Origin: Poseidonocella sp. HB161398
GTDB lineage: Bacteria > Pseudomonadota > Alphaproteobacteria > Rhodobacterales > Rhodobacteraceae
Direction: 5' to 3'
Length of the DNA: 64,000 nucleotides
Assembly (NCBI RefSeq): GCF_005870025.1
Contig: NZ_VATA01000001.1
Location: 292,170-356,169, forward strand
Within the stretch, counting starts at the first letter, position 1, and each line of letters starts with the position of its first letter. Under the pieces are notes generated by a model. It was not told the origin of the DNA. It was given only the letters and a program-made list of their open reading frames with translations, and made no database searches. Positions 18,373 through 27,700 of this stretch are shown here, piece after piece. The position numbers and the translations under genes were made by a program.

Positions 18373-19272
18373 CTTGCCTGATATCCGAGCGAAGGCAGGC
18401 TGGACGGCAGGTCTGCCGCCCGCGCGGCCGCTGCCCTGCCGCCGCAGCGGCGCGGGCCTGGCCGTGCCGGCAAGAGGGCGCCCGGCGCGGCGCCGCAGGC
18501 GGGGCCCCGGGTCCGGGCGGCCGCCAGCTTCGTCAACGGCGGCGACGGATCGCTGCGCCAGATGGCGCTCGCCGGCCTTCATCGCGCCTCCGCCGCCGGA
18601 GCATGCCGCGGAGGCCGGACCGCTTTTGTCGTGCCCGGGCCAGCGGGTCGCCGAGTCCGGTCCATGCCGCCGGCCCGGCCCTGCACGGAAAGAGGACCGA
18701 TCGCTGCCTCGCCCGGCCGACAAGAGGAAGCGGTGCAGCCAGCCGGTCCGTCCGGTGCCCCGGCTCAACTGTGATCGCATCCTGGCGGAGGGGTCCGAGC
18801 ACTGCGCCGCCTCCGCGGTCCGGCGGGCTTTCGCGGCGGGGGAATGGCGGTGGCGGGATCGTCCTGCCGAGCCTCGGGATCGAACGGGCAGGCAGGCGCC
18901 CCTGCCCGCGGGCATCGGCGCCGCCGCAGGGCGGCCATCCCGGAAAGCATCCGGATCGGCCCCGAATTCCGAGCGGCATCTCACTGGGCAGCAATAGTGC
19001 CGCTGCCCCCCTTGCTCGGGCATTTGCACGGCCGGCGACCGGTCGGCCTCTCTGCCGCGGATCGGGGCGGCCCTAGATGTCTCGGGGCCGCCTGCGGAGG
19101 CGCAGCGGCAGAGACGCCCGTCATGCGCCGCCTTCGCGCCGATCGTCATGCGGCAGGCGGAACCGCTGGCGGCCGCGGGTGCGCTGGACGGGGCGGGCCT
19201 CCTGCGGGCCGGAGCCTGGCGGTCCCGGGAGACGGGCGTTCCGCCTGCCGAGAGGTCAGCGCCGCGCCGCGG
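18373..19272. other. 0.9-kb GC-rich stretch without a recognisable gene
   Basis: Frames are open on both strands but give Pro/Arg/Ala-rich translations without domains. No RNA gene, repeat or IS end was recognised. It separates the TRAP operon from the convergent metal-handling cluster and may be decayed sequence. Confidence 0.45.
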
Positions 19273-19704
19273 TCATTCCCGGTGGACGCTGTGGCAGCCC
19301 TTGCAGGCGCCGCCGAGATCCCGCAGCGCCGGGCCCAGCCCGTCCGCGTCCGCGATCTCCAGCCCGGCAGCCGCCAGGCGCAGCGCTTCGGCCCGTGCCG
19401 AGAAGTCGTCCCAGTCCTCCCAGATGGCCGGACGGGCTTCGGATTGCGGCACCGTCACCTTGTCCCGGAACTGCGCGGGGATGCGGCCGGCCTCTTCCGC
19501 GAGCAGCGCCAGCGCGTCCTGCGCCGCCGCCGCATCGAAGGGCCGCTCGCCCTTTGCCATCGCGCCCAGCGTCTTCAGCTGCATGCCGAGCGATTTCATC
19601 CCGTGCATCCGCGCCATTACCACCGGGTCGGTCACGCCGTTATGGGCGGTCACCGGCACGGCTGCCGCCAGCGTGACGGCGGCGGCAAATCCGAAAGCCT
19701 TCAT
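19273..19704 (-). CDS. Cytochrome c' (class II c-type cytochrome)
   Basis: A 143-residue periplasmic haem protein. A Sec signal peptide covers about residues 1-20 (MKAFGFAAAVTLAAAVPVTA). The mature part is a helical bundle, and the single CxxCH site is CKGCH at 134-138, ten residues before the C-terminus. C-terminal haem attachment is the hallmark of class II cytochromes (cytochrome c'/c556 type). I chose the ATG at 19704, which directly begins the signal sequence. It lies 29 bases after the multicopper oxidase gene on the same strand and is probably its co-transcribed partner. A role in electron transfer or in binding NO or copper stress products is possible but not shown. Confidence 0.85.
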   Translation of the reverse strand: MKAFGFAAAVTLAAAVPVTAHNGVTDPVVMARMHGMKSLGMQLKTLGAMAKGERPFDAAAAQDALALLAEEAGRIPAQFRDKVTVPQSEARPAIWEDWDDFSARAEALRLAAAGLEIADADGLGPALRDLGGACKGCHSVHRE

Positions 19705-19733
19705 GTCGTCTCCTCTCATTGCGGTCGGGCCCC

Positions 19734-21116
19734 TCAGGCCACCTCGATCCAAGTCGTCATGCCGGACGCGGCGTGGCCCAGCATGTGGCAGTGCAGCAGC
19801 CACTTGCCGGGATTGTCCGCGACAAGGGCGATCTCCGTGCTTTCGCCGGGCAGCACCAGCACCGTGTCGCGCATCGGCCCCTGGCTGCCGTCCCGCGCCA
19901 CCACGCGGAAATGCATCCCGTGCAGGTGCATCGCATGCGGGAACACCGTGGCGTTGCCGAAGCGCAGCCGCACCGCCTCGTCCAGGGAAAGCCGGGCGAA
20001 CGGGTCCGCGCCCGGGCCCGCCTGTCCCGCCAGCGCCCAGTACTGGCCGCGCGCGGCCAGCGCGCCGACGTCGAGCTCCGCACCCTCGAAACGCGCAGAC
20101 TCCAGGCCCCGCATCGCCCCGCCCTGAAGCGGCATCGCGAGGCTGCGCACGCCGTCGAGGACCGGCCGGTCCATCCGCGGGTTGGGCGGCAGCGGCGCAG
20201 GCGCCTCCCGCGGGCGCGCCGCCAGGCGGCCTGTCACGCGGACCCCGGCCAGCGTCTTCCAGCCGTCCTGGCCTGCCTGCATCAGCAGCCCGGCCGGAAC
20301 GCCGTCCTGCGCGGTGACATCGACGATCAGGTCCGCCCGCTGGGCGGGGGCCAGAACGATCTCCGCGGTCACCGGCTCGGGCGTCTCCAGCGGCATGCCG
20401 TCCAGCGCCACGGTCCAGCCCGCGAGCCCGTCGAGCCGCAGCACGAAGATCCGCGCATTGGCGGCATTGACCAGCCGCAGGCGCAGCCGCTCGTGCTGCT
20501 TCGCCTCGAGCGCGAAGTCCCAGCGCCCGTTGACCCCGGCAAGGTTGCCCAGCCGCCCGCCATGGCTGCGCGCCATCGGGCTGGCGAAGCCATCCGCCAG
20601 CTGGCCGGTCTCCGGGTCGATCAGCCAGTCGTCGATCATCAGCAGCTCGTCGCGGTCGATATCGGGCGGCGACGGCTCGTCCACGACCAGGGCGCCGGAG
20701 AGGCCGCGCGCGACCTGCTCCATCGAATTCGCATGCGCGTGGTACCAGTAGGTCCCGGCATCGGGCAGCGCGAACGCGTAGTCGAAGCTGCCGCCCGGCG
20801 GCACCGCGTCCTGGGTCAGCCCGGCCACGCCGTCCATCGCGTTGTCGATGCGCAGGCCGTGCCAGTGCACCGAGGTCGGCACGTCCAGGCGGTTCTCGAG
20901 CCGCCGCGCCATCCGCGTGCCCTGCGGCGCGCGGATCAGGGGACCGGGGACGGAGCCGCCATAGCTCCAGACCCCGGTCGCCGGATAGCCCTCCGGGGCG
21001 AGCTGCACGCTGGCCGGCATGGCGGCGAGTTCCGCGGGCCCGGCAAATGCCGGGCGGGCGAGCGGCAGGGCGGCGAGGCCGGTGCAGAAGCCGCGGCGCG
21101 ACAGGGGAAGGCTCAT
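19734..21116 (-). CDS. Multicopper oxidase (CopA/CueO-like)
   Basis: A 460-residue three-domain copper oxidase. The N-terminus carries a twin-arginine signal (SRRGFCTGLAALPLARPAFA), so it is exported folded. All four copper-binding motifs are present: HWHG in SVHWHGLRI, HAH in YWYHAHANS, HxxHxH in HAMHLHGMHF and HCHMLGHAASGM near the C-terminus, the last with the type 1 copper Cys, His and Met. It should oxidise Cu(I) or organic or metal substrates in the periplasm. I prefer the ATG at 21116, one base after the stop of the cytochrome gene upstream, to an ATG at 21137. Its neighbours (CusAB, CusF, cytochromes) point to copper detoxification. Confidence 0.9.
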   Translation of the reverse strand: MSLPLSRRGFCTGLAALPLARPAFAGPAELAAMPASVQLAPEGYPATGVWSYGGSVPGPLIRAPQGTRMARRLENRLDVPTSVHWHGLRIDNAMDGVAGLTQDAVPPGGSFDYAFALPDAGTYWYHAHANSMEQVARGLSGALVVDEPSPPDIDRDELLMIDDWLIDPETGQLADGFASPMARSHGGRLGNLAGVNGRWDFALEAKQHERLRLRLVNAANARIFVLRLDGLAGWTVALDGMPLETPEPVTAEIVLAPAQRADLIVDVTAQDGVPAGLLMQAGQDGWKTLAGVRVTGRLAARPREAPAPLPPNPRMDRPVLDGVRSLAMPLQGGAMRGLESARFEGAELDVGALAARGQYWALAGQAGPGADPFARLSLDEAVRLRFGNATVFPHAMHLHGMHFRVVARDGSQGPMRDTVLVLPGESTEIALVADNPGKWLLHCHMLGHAASGMTTWIEVA

Positions 21117-21117
21117 G

Positions 21118-21552
21118 TCAGTCGATCCCGTTGGCACGCTGCAATTCGCGGATATAGGCGATGATCGCGGTCACGTCGCCGCGGGTCACGGCCGGCTGCG
21201 GGGGCATGTCGCCGAAGCGCCAGTGATGCGCGCGGACGCCCCGGGCCGCGGCCATCTGGAAAGCCATGTCGGCATGATGGCCGGGCTCGTAGATCACATG
21301 CACGAGCGGCGGGCCGGAGCCCTGCCGACCGACGGCATTCTCGCCATGGCAACTGGCGCAGACGGCGTCGAAGGCCTGCTTGCCGGTCCTGGCGGTGGCG
21401 GACAGATCGGCGGGCAGGTCGATCTCGACGATCGGCTCGCCCGGGGCGGGTCGCCCGGAGGCGGGCAGGGCGGGCGGCTCGGGGCGCAGCAGCTGGTAGG
21501 CGGCGGCGCCGGTCACGGCTGCCGCGGCGAGGAGAAGCACGGGTTTCTTCAA
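21118..21552 (-). CDS. Membrane-anchored class I cytochrome c
   Basis: A protein of about 144 residues with an N-terminal hydrophobic anchor or signal (KKPVLLLAAAAVTGAAAYQLL). The haem site CASCH is at 65-69 and FGDMPPQP supplies the likely axial Met. No ATG gives a sensible start. The TTG at 21552 follows AGGATCG at a suitable distance and begins exactly at the charged-then-hydrophobic leader, so I infer a TTG start. The stop is one base before the multicopper oxidase start, so translation is coupled. It could pass electrons from the oxidase or from respiratory donors. Confidence 0.8.
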   Translation of the reverse strand: MKKPVLLLAAAAVTGAAAYQLLRPEPPALPASGRPAPGEPIVEIDLPADLSATARTGKQAFDAVCASCHGENAVGRQGSGPPLVHVIYEPGHHADMAFQMAAARGVRAHHWRFGDMPPQPAVTRGDVTAIIAYIRELQRANGID

Positions 21553-21605
21553 GGTGTCGATCCTGGTCTGGTTCCGGAAGCGGGGACATGTCGGAAACGG
21601 CAGGA

Positions 21606-21908
21606 TCAGGTGCGGGGCGGCGGCGGATCGGTTCCGGCGGAGCGCGACGGCACGGCAGGGGCGGCCGGCAGGACGGCATGAACCGCGCGGCGCGATGCGG
21701 CACGGGCACAGGCAGGCGGAAGCGGCAGCGCGGCGGGACAGCAGGCCTGGGCATGGTCGCAGGACGCCGCGGCGGGGTGTGCCGCCCCGGTCCCGCCCGC
21801 GCAGGCGGCGCAGCTGCCGTGATCCATCGCCATGGCCGCCGTCGGCGCGGCGGGAAGCAGCCCCAGCACAAGCAGGGCGGTGAGGGCGATGATGCGGATG
21901 GCGTGCAA
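21606..21908 (-). CDS. Small secreted Cys/His-rich protein
   Basis: A 100-residue protein with a clear signal peptide (about residues 1-27, MHAIRIIALTALLVLGLLPA and on to TAAMA). The mature chain is rich in Cys, His and Met near its start (DHGSCAACAGG, SCDHAQACC) and in Pro/Ala later. No family is recognised. Its place upstream of the cytochrome and oxidase genes and divergent from another small Cys/His protein suggests periplasmic metal binding, which is inferred. The CAGG/CC spacing does not match a haem site. Confidence 0.55.
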   Translation of the reverse strand: MHAIRIIALTALLVLGLLPAAPTAAMAMDHGSCAACAGGTGAAHPAAASCDHAQACCPAALPLPPACARAASRRAVHAVLPAAPAVPSRSAGTDPPPPRT

Positions 21909-22045
21909 GGGCTCTCCTTCTCCGGCCCGGCATATCGCAGCCCGGGCGTCCCCGCGTCAAGCCCGGCGGCGCCTGCCGGGCGCTGCTGCCGCAGGTTGCG
22001 CGAATCCCGTTGCCTTTCCCCGGCGATTGCGGTCTCATCCGCGCC

Positions 22046-22420
22046 ATGCGCCGGATGACCTGGACCAGAGCCTGCCGTTTGCTGGCCGCGCGGATCGTAT
22101 CCGTCGCGCTGGTGCTGGCCGTGCTCGCCCAATCCGTCCCGGTAGCGCTGGCCGCCCCGCATCATCCCGGCCCGGTGGCCGCGGAGATGCACCATGCCGG
22201 ACATGCGATGCTTCACGGCAAGCCGGGCAAGCCCGCGCTTCCGGCCAAGGAGATCGCCGGCTGCACCGGGGTGATCTGCTGCACCGGCGGCATGCTCGTC
22301 CCGGCGCCGGTTCCGGGACCGCAATCCTGGATCCTCTTCGCCTACTGGGTGCCCGAGCCGGTCTCGCATGTGCCCGGCCCGCCCGGAGGGCCCGAGCGCC
22401 CGCCCCGCGCAGCCGCCTGA
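22046..22420 (+). CDS. Small exported His/Cys-containing protein ahead of cusB
   Basis: A 124-residue protein with an Arg-rich start and a hydrophobic leader (RIVSVALVLAVLAQSVPVAL, then AA). The mature region has HH, MHHAGHAMLHG and CTGVICCTGG, which look metal-reactive, and a Pro-rich tail. No domain family is recognised. Start choice is uncertain (ATG at 22046, with alternatives at 22010 and 22055). It is divergent from the similar-sized Cys/His protein at 21606 and lies 110 bases upstream of the CusB-type adaptor on the same strand. Confidence 0.5.
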   Translation: MRRMTWTRACRLLAARIVSVALVLAVLAQSVPVALAAPHHPGPVAAEMHHAGHAMLHGKPGKPALPAKEIAGCTGVICCTGGMLVPAPVPGPQSWILFAYWVPEPVSHVPGPPGGPERPPRAAA

Positions 22421-22530
22421 GGGCGGCATCCGTTCCGCCCTGACCTGCCGGACCCTGCCGCGCCCCTGATCCGGGCCGCGGTCCGGGACCGGTGCATCCC
22501 GGATTCAGGACAGGCACGCGAGGCAATTCC

Positions 22531-24708
22531 ATGCGCGGACGCTATCAGGCCCTGGCGGTACTCGCCCTGGGCGCAGGACTCGGGGGCGGCGTGGCCCTCG
22601 AACGCTACCATCTTTCCGCCCCCAGCGCGGGCAGGGGCGACGGCCCGGAGATCCTCTACTGGGTCGCGCCGATGGACCCGAACTACCGCCGGGACGCGCC
22701 CGGCAAGTCGCCGATGGGCATGGATCTGATCCCGGTCTACGAGGGCGGCGAGCCCGCGGGCGACCCGGCGGAGGTGATGCTGTCGGCCGCCGAGATCAAC
22801 GCCATCGGCGTGCGCACCGCGGTGGCGCGCCGCGAGGAGATCGCGCAGGAGATCCGCACCGTCGGCTTCGCGGACTGGGACGAGCACCGCACCGCCCATG
22901 TCCATACCCGCGTCGAGGGCTGGATCGAGCGGCTGGAGGTGCGCGCCATCGGCGACCGGGTGCAGGCGGGCGACCTGCTCTTCGAGCTGTTCTCGCCCGA
23001 GGCCGGGGCCGCGGCGGCGGAGCTGGTGCGCGCGATCGAGGACCGGCCCGGCGGGCGGATCGCCGAGATCGCGAAGAACCGGCTGCGCAGCATCGGCTTC
23101 TCCGAGGCGCAGATCACGGAGATCTCGGAGACGCGCCAGACGCCGCGCAACATCCGCATCCTGGCGCCGCAGGACGGCGTGGTGGTGGCGCTGGAAGCGG
23201 CGGAGGGGATGTATCTCAAGCCCGACATCCGCGCCATGACCCTGACCGATCCGGGCCAGATCTGGCTGATCGCGGAGGTGTTCGAGCGCGACCTGGGACG
23301 GCTAACGCCCGACATGCGCGCCGGGATCCGCTTCGACTCGCTGCCCGGCGAGGTCTTCGAGGGGCGGATCGACTACATCTATCCCGAGCTCGACACCGTG
23401 ACGCGCACCCTGCCGGTGCGGCTGGTGCTGGGGACGGCGGGCGGCAAGCTGCGGCCGGGCATGTTCGGCGCCGTGCGGCTCCTGCCGGCAGCCGCGCAGG
23501 AGGCCGTCACCGTGCCCTCGGAGGCGCTGATCCGGACGGGACGCGCCGAGCGGGTGATCCTGAAGACCGGGGAGGGCAGCTTCCGGCCGCGGCTGGTGGC
23601 CACGGGGCTGCGCGACAGCTTCGGCGCGGGCGGGCGGACCGAGATCGTGCAGGGGCTGGCGCCCGGAGAGGAAGTGGTCGCCTCGGCACAGTTCCTGATC
23701 GACAGCGAGAGCGTGCTGAATGCCGGAATGATGCGCATGGCCCCGACCGAGGAGGCCCCGGCGCGGGGCCGGGGCGGGATCGTGAAGGTGGATGCCGCCG
23801 CGCGGCGCGTGACGATCCGGCACGGGGCGATCGAGGCGCTGGACTGGCCCGCGATGGAGACCGTCTTCGCCGCGGCGGCCGGGCTGCGCCTCGACCGGCT
23901 CGTGCCGGGCGAGGCGGTGGCCTTCACCCTGGTGCGCGGCGCCGACGGGCTTCTGGCGCTGTCGCGGATCGGCCGCGACGACGGCGTTGCCGCGACCGGG
24001 CATGGCACGGCACAGGCAGTGACGGCGGAGGGACGGCTGAGCCTGTCGCACGATCCGATCCCGGATCTCGGCTGGCCCGCCATGACCATGGACATGGAGC
24101 TGAAGGGGGTGGACGCGGCGTCGGTGCCGCTCGGCGTGCCGGTGGATTTCGACCTCGCGGAGAATGACGCGGGCATGTACGCCATCGTGGCCGTGCGCCC
24201 TGCCGGAGAGCGTGCCGGCGCCCCGGCGCCCGCTCCGGCTGGCGCTCCGTCGCGGAGGATAGAGACGACCGGCACGGTCAACAGCGTCGATGCCGCCGCG
24301 CGGGTGGCGAATGTCACGCATGGTCCGATGACGCAGATCGGCATGCCGGGCATGACCATGGACTTCCCGCTGGCCGAAGGGGTGGACCCGGAGGGCCTGC
24401 CGCTCGGGCAGGAGACCGGGCTGAGCTTCGTGCAGGACGCCGGCATGAGCTTGCGCCTCGCGGCCGTCGCGCCGCCGGTGCGGATCATCGAGGCGACCGG
24501 CACGGTCAACAGCGTGGACGCCGCCGCGCGGGTGGCCAATGTCACGCATGGTCCGATGACGCAGATCGGGATGCCGGGCATGACGATGGATTTCCCGCTG
24601 GCCGAGGGCGTGGACCCGGAGGCCCTGCCCGTCGGGCAGGAGATGCCGCTGCGCTTCGCGCAGGGGGCCGACATGTCGCTGAGGCTGACCGCAGGAGACG
24701 CGCCGTGA
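22531..24708 (+). CDS. cusB: CusB-type RND adaptor with four C-terminal CusF-like domains
   Basis: A 725-residue periplasmic membrane-fusion protein, far longer than the usual 400-500. Order: N-terminal anchor (LAVLALGAGLGGGVAL); heavy-metal-binding segment with PMDPNYRRDAPGKSPMGMDL (about 45-70); barrel-sandwich and beta-barrel adaptor domains (about 80-400); then four CusF-like modules at about 412-480, 488-555, 580-650 and 656-723. Module 2 has the full copper set (SHDPIPDLGWPAMTMDM). Modules 3 and 4 replace the Trp with Met (GMPGMTMDF), and module 1 lacks the second Met (WPAMETVF). Modules 3 and 4 are nearly identical in DNA, so one duplicated recently. The ATG at 22531 follows GAGG, and the stop overlaps the cusA start (GTGA). 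No outer-membrane channel gene is in the window. Confidence 0.9.
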   Translation: MRGRYQALAVLALGAGLGGGVALERYHLSAPSAGRGDGPEILYWVAPMDPNYRRDAPGKSPMGMDLIPVYEGGEPAGDPAEVMLSAAEINAIGVRTAVARREEIAQEIRTVGFADWDEHRTAHVHTRVEGWIERLEVRAIGDRVQAGDLLFELFSPEAGAAAAELVRAIEDRPGGRIAEIAKNRLRSIGFSEAQITEISETRQTPRNIRILAPQDGVVVALEAAEGMYLKPDIRAMTLTDPGQIWLIAEVFERDLGRLTPDMRAGIRFDSLPGEVFEGRIDYIYPELDTVTRTLPVRLVLGTAGGKLRPGMFGAVRLLPAAAQEAVTVPSEALIRTGRAERVILKTGEGSFRPRLVATGLRDSFGAGGRTEIVQGLAPGEEVVASAQFLIDSESVLNAGMMRMAPTEEAPARGRGGIVKVDAAARRVTIRHGAIEALDWPAMETVFAAAAGLRLDRLVPGEAVAFTLVRGADGLLALSRIGRDDGVAATGHGTAQAVTAEGRLSLSHDPIPDLGWPAMTMDMELKGVDAASVPLGVPVDFDLAENDAGMYAIVAVRPAGERAGAPAPAPAGAPSRRIETTGTVNSVDAAARVANVTHGPMTQIGMPGMTMDFPLAEGVDPEGLPLGQETGLSFVQDAGMSLRLAAVAPPVRIIEATGTVNSVDAAARVANVTHGPMTQIGMPGMTMDFPLAEGVDPEALPVGQEMPLRFAQGADMSLRLTAGDAP
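24267..24641 (+). repeat. In-gene duplication encoding the last two CusF-like modules
   Basis: Units of about 147 bases start at 24267 and 24495, a period of 228 bases (76 codons). Long runs such as CACGCATGGTCCGATGACGC are identical, and most of the few differences are at third codon positions (for example GTCGAT/GTGGAC). The high DNA identity shows the duplication is recent compared with the divergence of modules 1 and 2. Confidence 0.85.
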
Positions 24709-27700
24709 TCCCCGCCGTCATCCGCTGGTCCATCGCCAACCGGCTGATGGTCCTGCTCTTCGCCATCGTGCTCGGTGCCGCCGGGATATGGGCGCTGAGG
24801 ACCACGCCGGTCGACGCGATCCCGGACCTGTCCGAAGTGCAGGTGATCGTCCGCACCCCCTATCCGGGGCAGGCGCCGCAGGTGATCGAGGACCAGATCA
24901 CTTATCCGCTGGCCACCGCGATGCTCGCGGTGCCGGGCGCGGTCGACGTGCGCGGCTTCTCCTTCTTCGGCGACAGCTATGTCTACGTGGTCTTCGAGGA
25001 GGGCACCGACCTCTACTGGGCGCGCTCGCGCGTGCTGGAATACCTGGGCCAGATCAACTCGCGCCTGCCCGAGGGCGTCTCGCCGGAACTGGGTCCGGAC
25101 GCGACCGGGGTCGGCTGGATCTATCAATACGCGCTGATCGACCGGACCGGACAGCATGACATCGCGCAGCTCAGATCCTTGCAGGACTGGTGGCTGAAAT
25201 ACGAGCTGCAGACCATCGACGGCGTCTCCGAGGTCGCCACGATCGGCGGCATGGTGCGGCAGTACCAGGTGGTGGTCGATCCCGACCGGCTGCGGGCCTA
25301 CGACCTGACGCTGGGCCAGATCCGCAGCGCGATCCGCGATGCCAACCGCGAGACCGGCGGCAGCGTCATCGAGATGGGCGAGGCCGAGTACATGGTCCGC
25401 GCCACCGGCTATGTCGACGGGCTCGACGACCTCGCCGCGGCGCCGCTCAAGGTGAACGGGCGCGGCGCGGCGCTGACGCTCGGCGACGTGGCCGAGATCC
25501 GCATGGGCCCAGAGATGCGCCGCGGCGTCGGCGAGTTCGACGGGCTGGGAGATGCCGCGGGCGGCGTGGTGATCATGCGCTGGGGCGGCAACGCGCTGGC
25601 CACGATCCGGGCGGTGGAGGAGAAGCTCGGCGAGCTGCGCCCGACCCTGCCCGCGGGCGTGGAGATCGTCACCACCTATGACCGCTCCGGCGTGATCGAG
25701 CGCGCCATCGAGAACCTCTCCCACAAGCTCGCCGAGGAATTCCTTGTCGTCGTGCTGGTCTGCGGGCTGTTCCTGCTGCACCTGCGGTCGTCGCTGGTGA
25801 TCGTGCTGTCGCTGCCCTTGGGCATCTGCGCGGCGCTCCTGGTCATGCGGTTGCAGGGGGTGAACGCCAATATCATGTCGCTCGGCGGCATCGCCATCGC
25901 CATCGGCGCCATGGTGGATGCGGCCATCGTGATGATCGAGGCGATGCACCGGCGGATCGAGACGGAGCCGCTGACGAAGGAGAACCGCTGGCGGATCGTG
26001 GCGGAGACCTGCTCCGAGGTCGGCCCGGCGCTGTTCTATTCGCTCGCCATCATCGCGGTCAGCTTCCTGCCGGTCTTCGTGCTGGAAAGCCAGGAGGGGC
26101 GGATGTTCAAGCCGCTGGCCTTCACCAAGACCTATGCGATGGCGGCGGCCTGCATCCTGTCGGTCACGCTGGTGCCGGTGCTGATGGGCTGGTTCGTGCG
26201 CGGCCGCATCCTGCCCGAGCGGAAGAACCCGGTGAACCGGCTCTGCATCTGGGCCTACCGGCCGTTCCTCGATGCCGCGGTGGCCTGGCCCTGGGCGACC
26301 TCGCTGCTCGCGGTCGCGGTCGTCGCCTCGATGGCCTGGCCGCTGCAGCGCATCGGCACCGAATTCATGCCCGAGCTGAAGGAGGGCGATTTCCTCTACA
26401 TGCCCTCGCTCTATCCCGGCGTCTCGATCGGCAAGGCGCGCGAGGTGCTGCAGCAGACCGACCGGCTGATCGGCACGGTGCCGGAAGTCGCGACCGTCCA
26501 TGGCAAGCTCGGCCGCGCCGAGACCGCCACGGATCCGGCACCGCTGACGATGATCGAGACCACGATCCAGTTGAAGCCCGAGGCGGAGTGGCGCCCCGGC
26601 ATGACGATGGAGGGCATCCGCGCCGAGCTTGACCGCATCGTGCAGGTGCCGGGCGTGACCAATGTCTGGATCCAGCCGATCAAGAACCGCATCGACATGC
26701 TCGCGACCGGCATCAAGACGCCGGTGGGCGTCAAGGTCACCGGCGCGGACCTGTCGGAGATCGAGAAGATCGCGGTGGAGGTGGAGCGCGTGGTGGGCCA
26801 CATCGACGGCACCGCCTCGGCCTATGCCGAGCGGCCGGTCGGCGGGCGCTTCATCCAGATCGACGTGAACCGGGCGGAGGCGGCGCGCTACATGCTGTCG
26901 GTCGCCGAGGTGCAGGAAGTCGTCCAGACCGCGATCGGCGGCATGCAGGTCTCGGAAAGCGTCGAGGGGCTGGAGCGCTATCCGGTCAACCTTCGCTATC
27001 CGCAGGACTGGCGGAACAGCCCCGAGCGGCTGCGCGACCTGCCGGTCGTCACGCCCTCGGGCGCGCATGTGCCGCTGGGTGCCGTGGCCGAGATCAGCGT
27101 GGTCGACGGGCCGGGGATGATCCGGTCGGAGAATGCGCGGCGCACCGGCTTCGTCTTCATCGACATCGCCGGGCGCGATCTGGGCAGCTATGTCGCCGAG
27201 GCCCGCGAAGTGGTGGCGCGCGAGGTGGTCCTGCCGCCGGGCTATTCCATCGCCTGGTCGGGCCAGTACGAGTATATCGAGCGGGTCCGCGCGCGGCTGG
27301 TCCTGGTCGCGCCGGCGACGCTGCTGACCATCGCGCTGATGCTGTTCCTCGCCTTCAAGCGGGCGACCGAGGTGGCGATCCTGCTGGCCGCTCTGCCTGT
27401 CGCGCTGGCCGGCGGGGTCTGGCTGGTCTGGTTCCTCGGCTTCGACCTGTCGGTGGCGGTGCTCGTCGGCTTCATCGCGCTGGCGGGCGTGGCGGTGGAG
27501 ACGGCGATCGTCATGCTGCTCTACCTGAACCTCGCCTGGGAGAAGCGCCGCAAGGCCGCGCACGGGACCGGACGCCGCCTGACCCGGGACGATATCGAGG
27601 AGGCGGTCTTCGAGGGCGCGCTCCTGCGCGTGCGGCCGAAGGTGATGACCGTCGCCACGATCTTCGCCGGGCTGATCCCGATCATGTACGGCTCCGCCAC

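Noticed and set aside
16672..19149. An 825-codon minus-strand frame opposite the TRAP genes
   Set aside because: It is a shadow of dctQ and dctM continuing into a gene-free stretch, with a highly charged, low-complexity translation.
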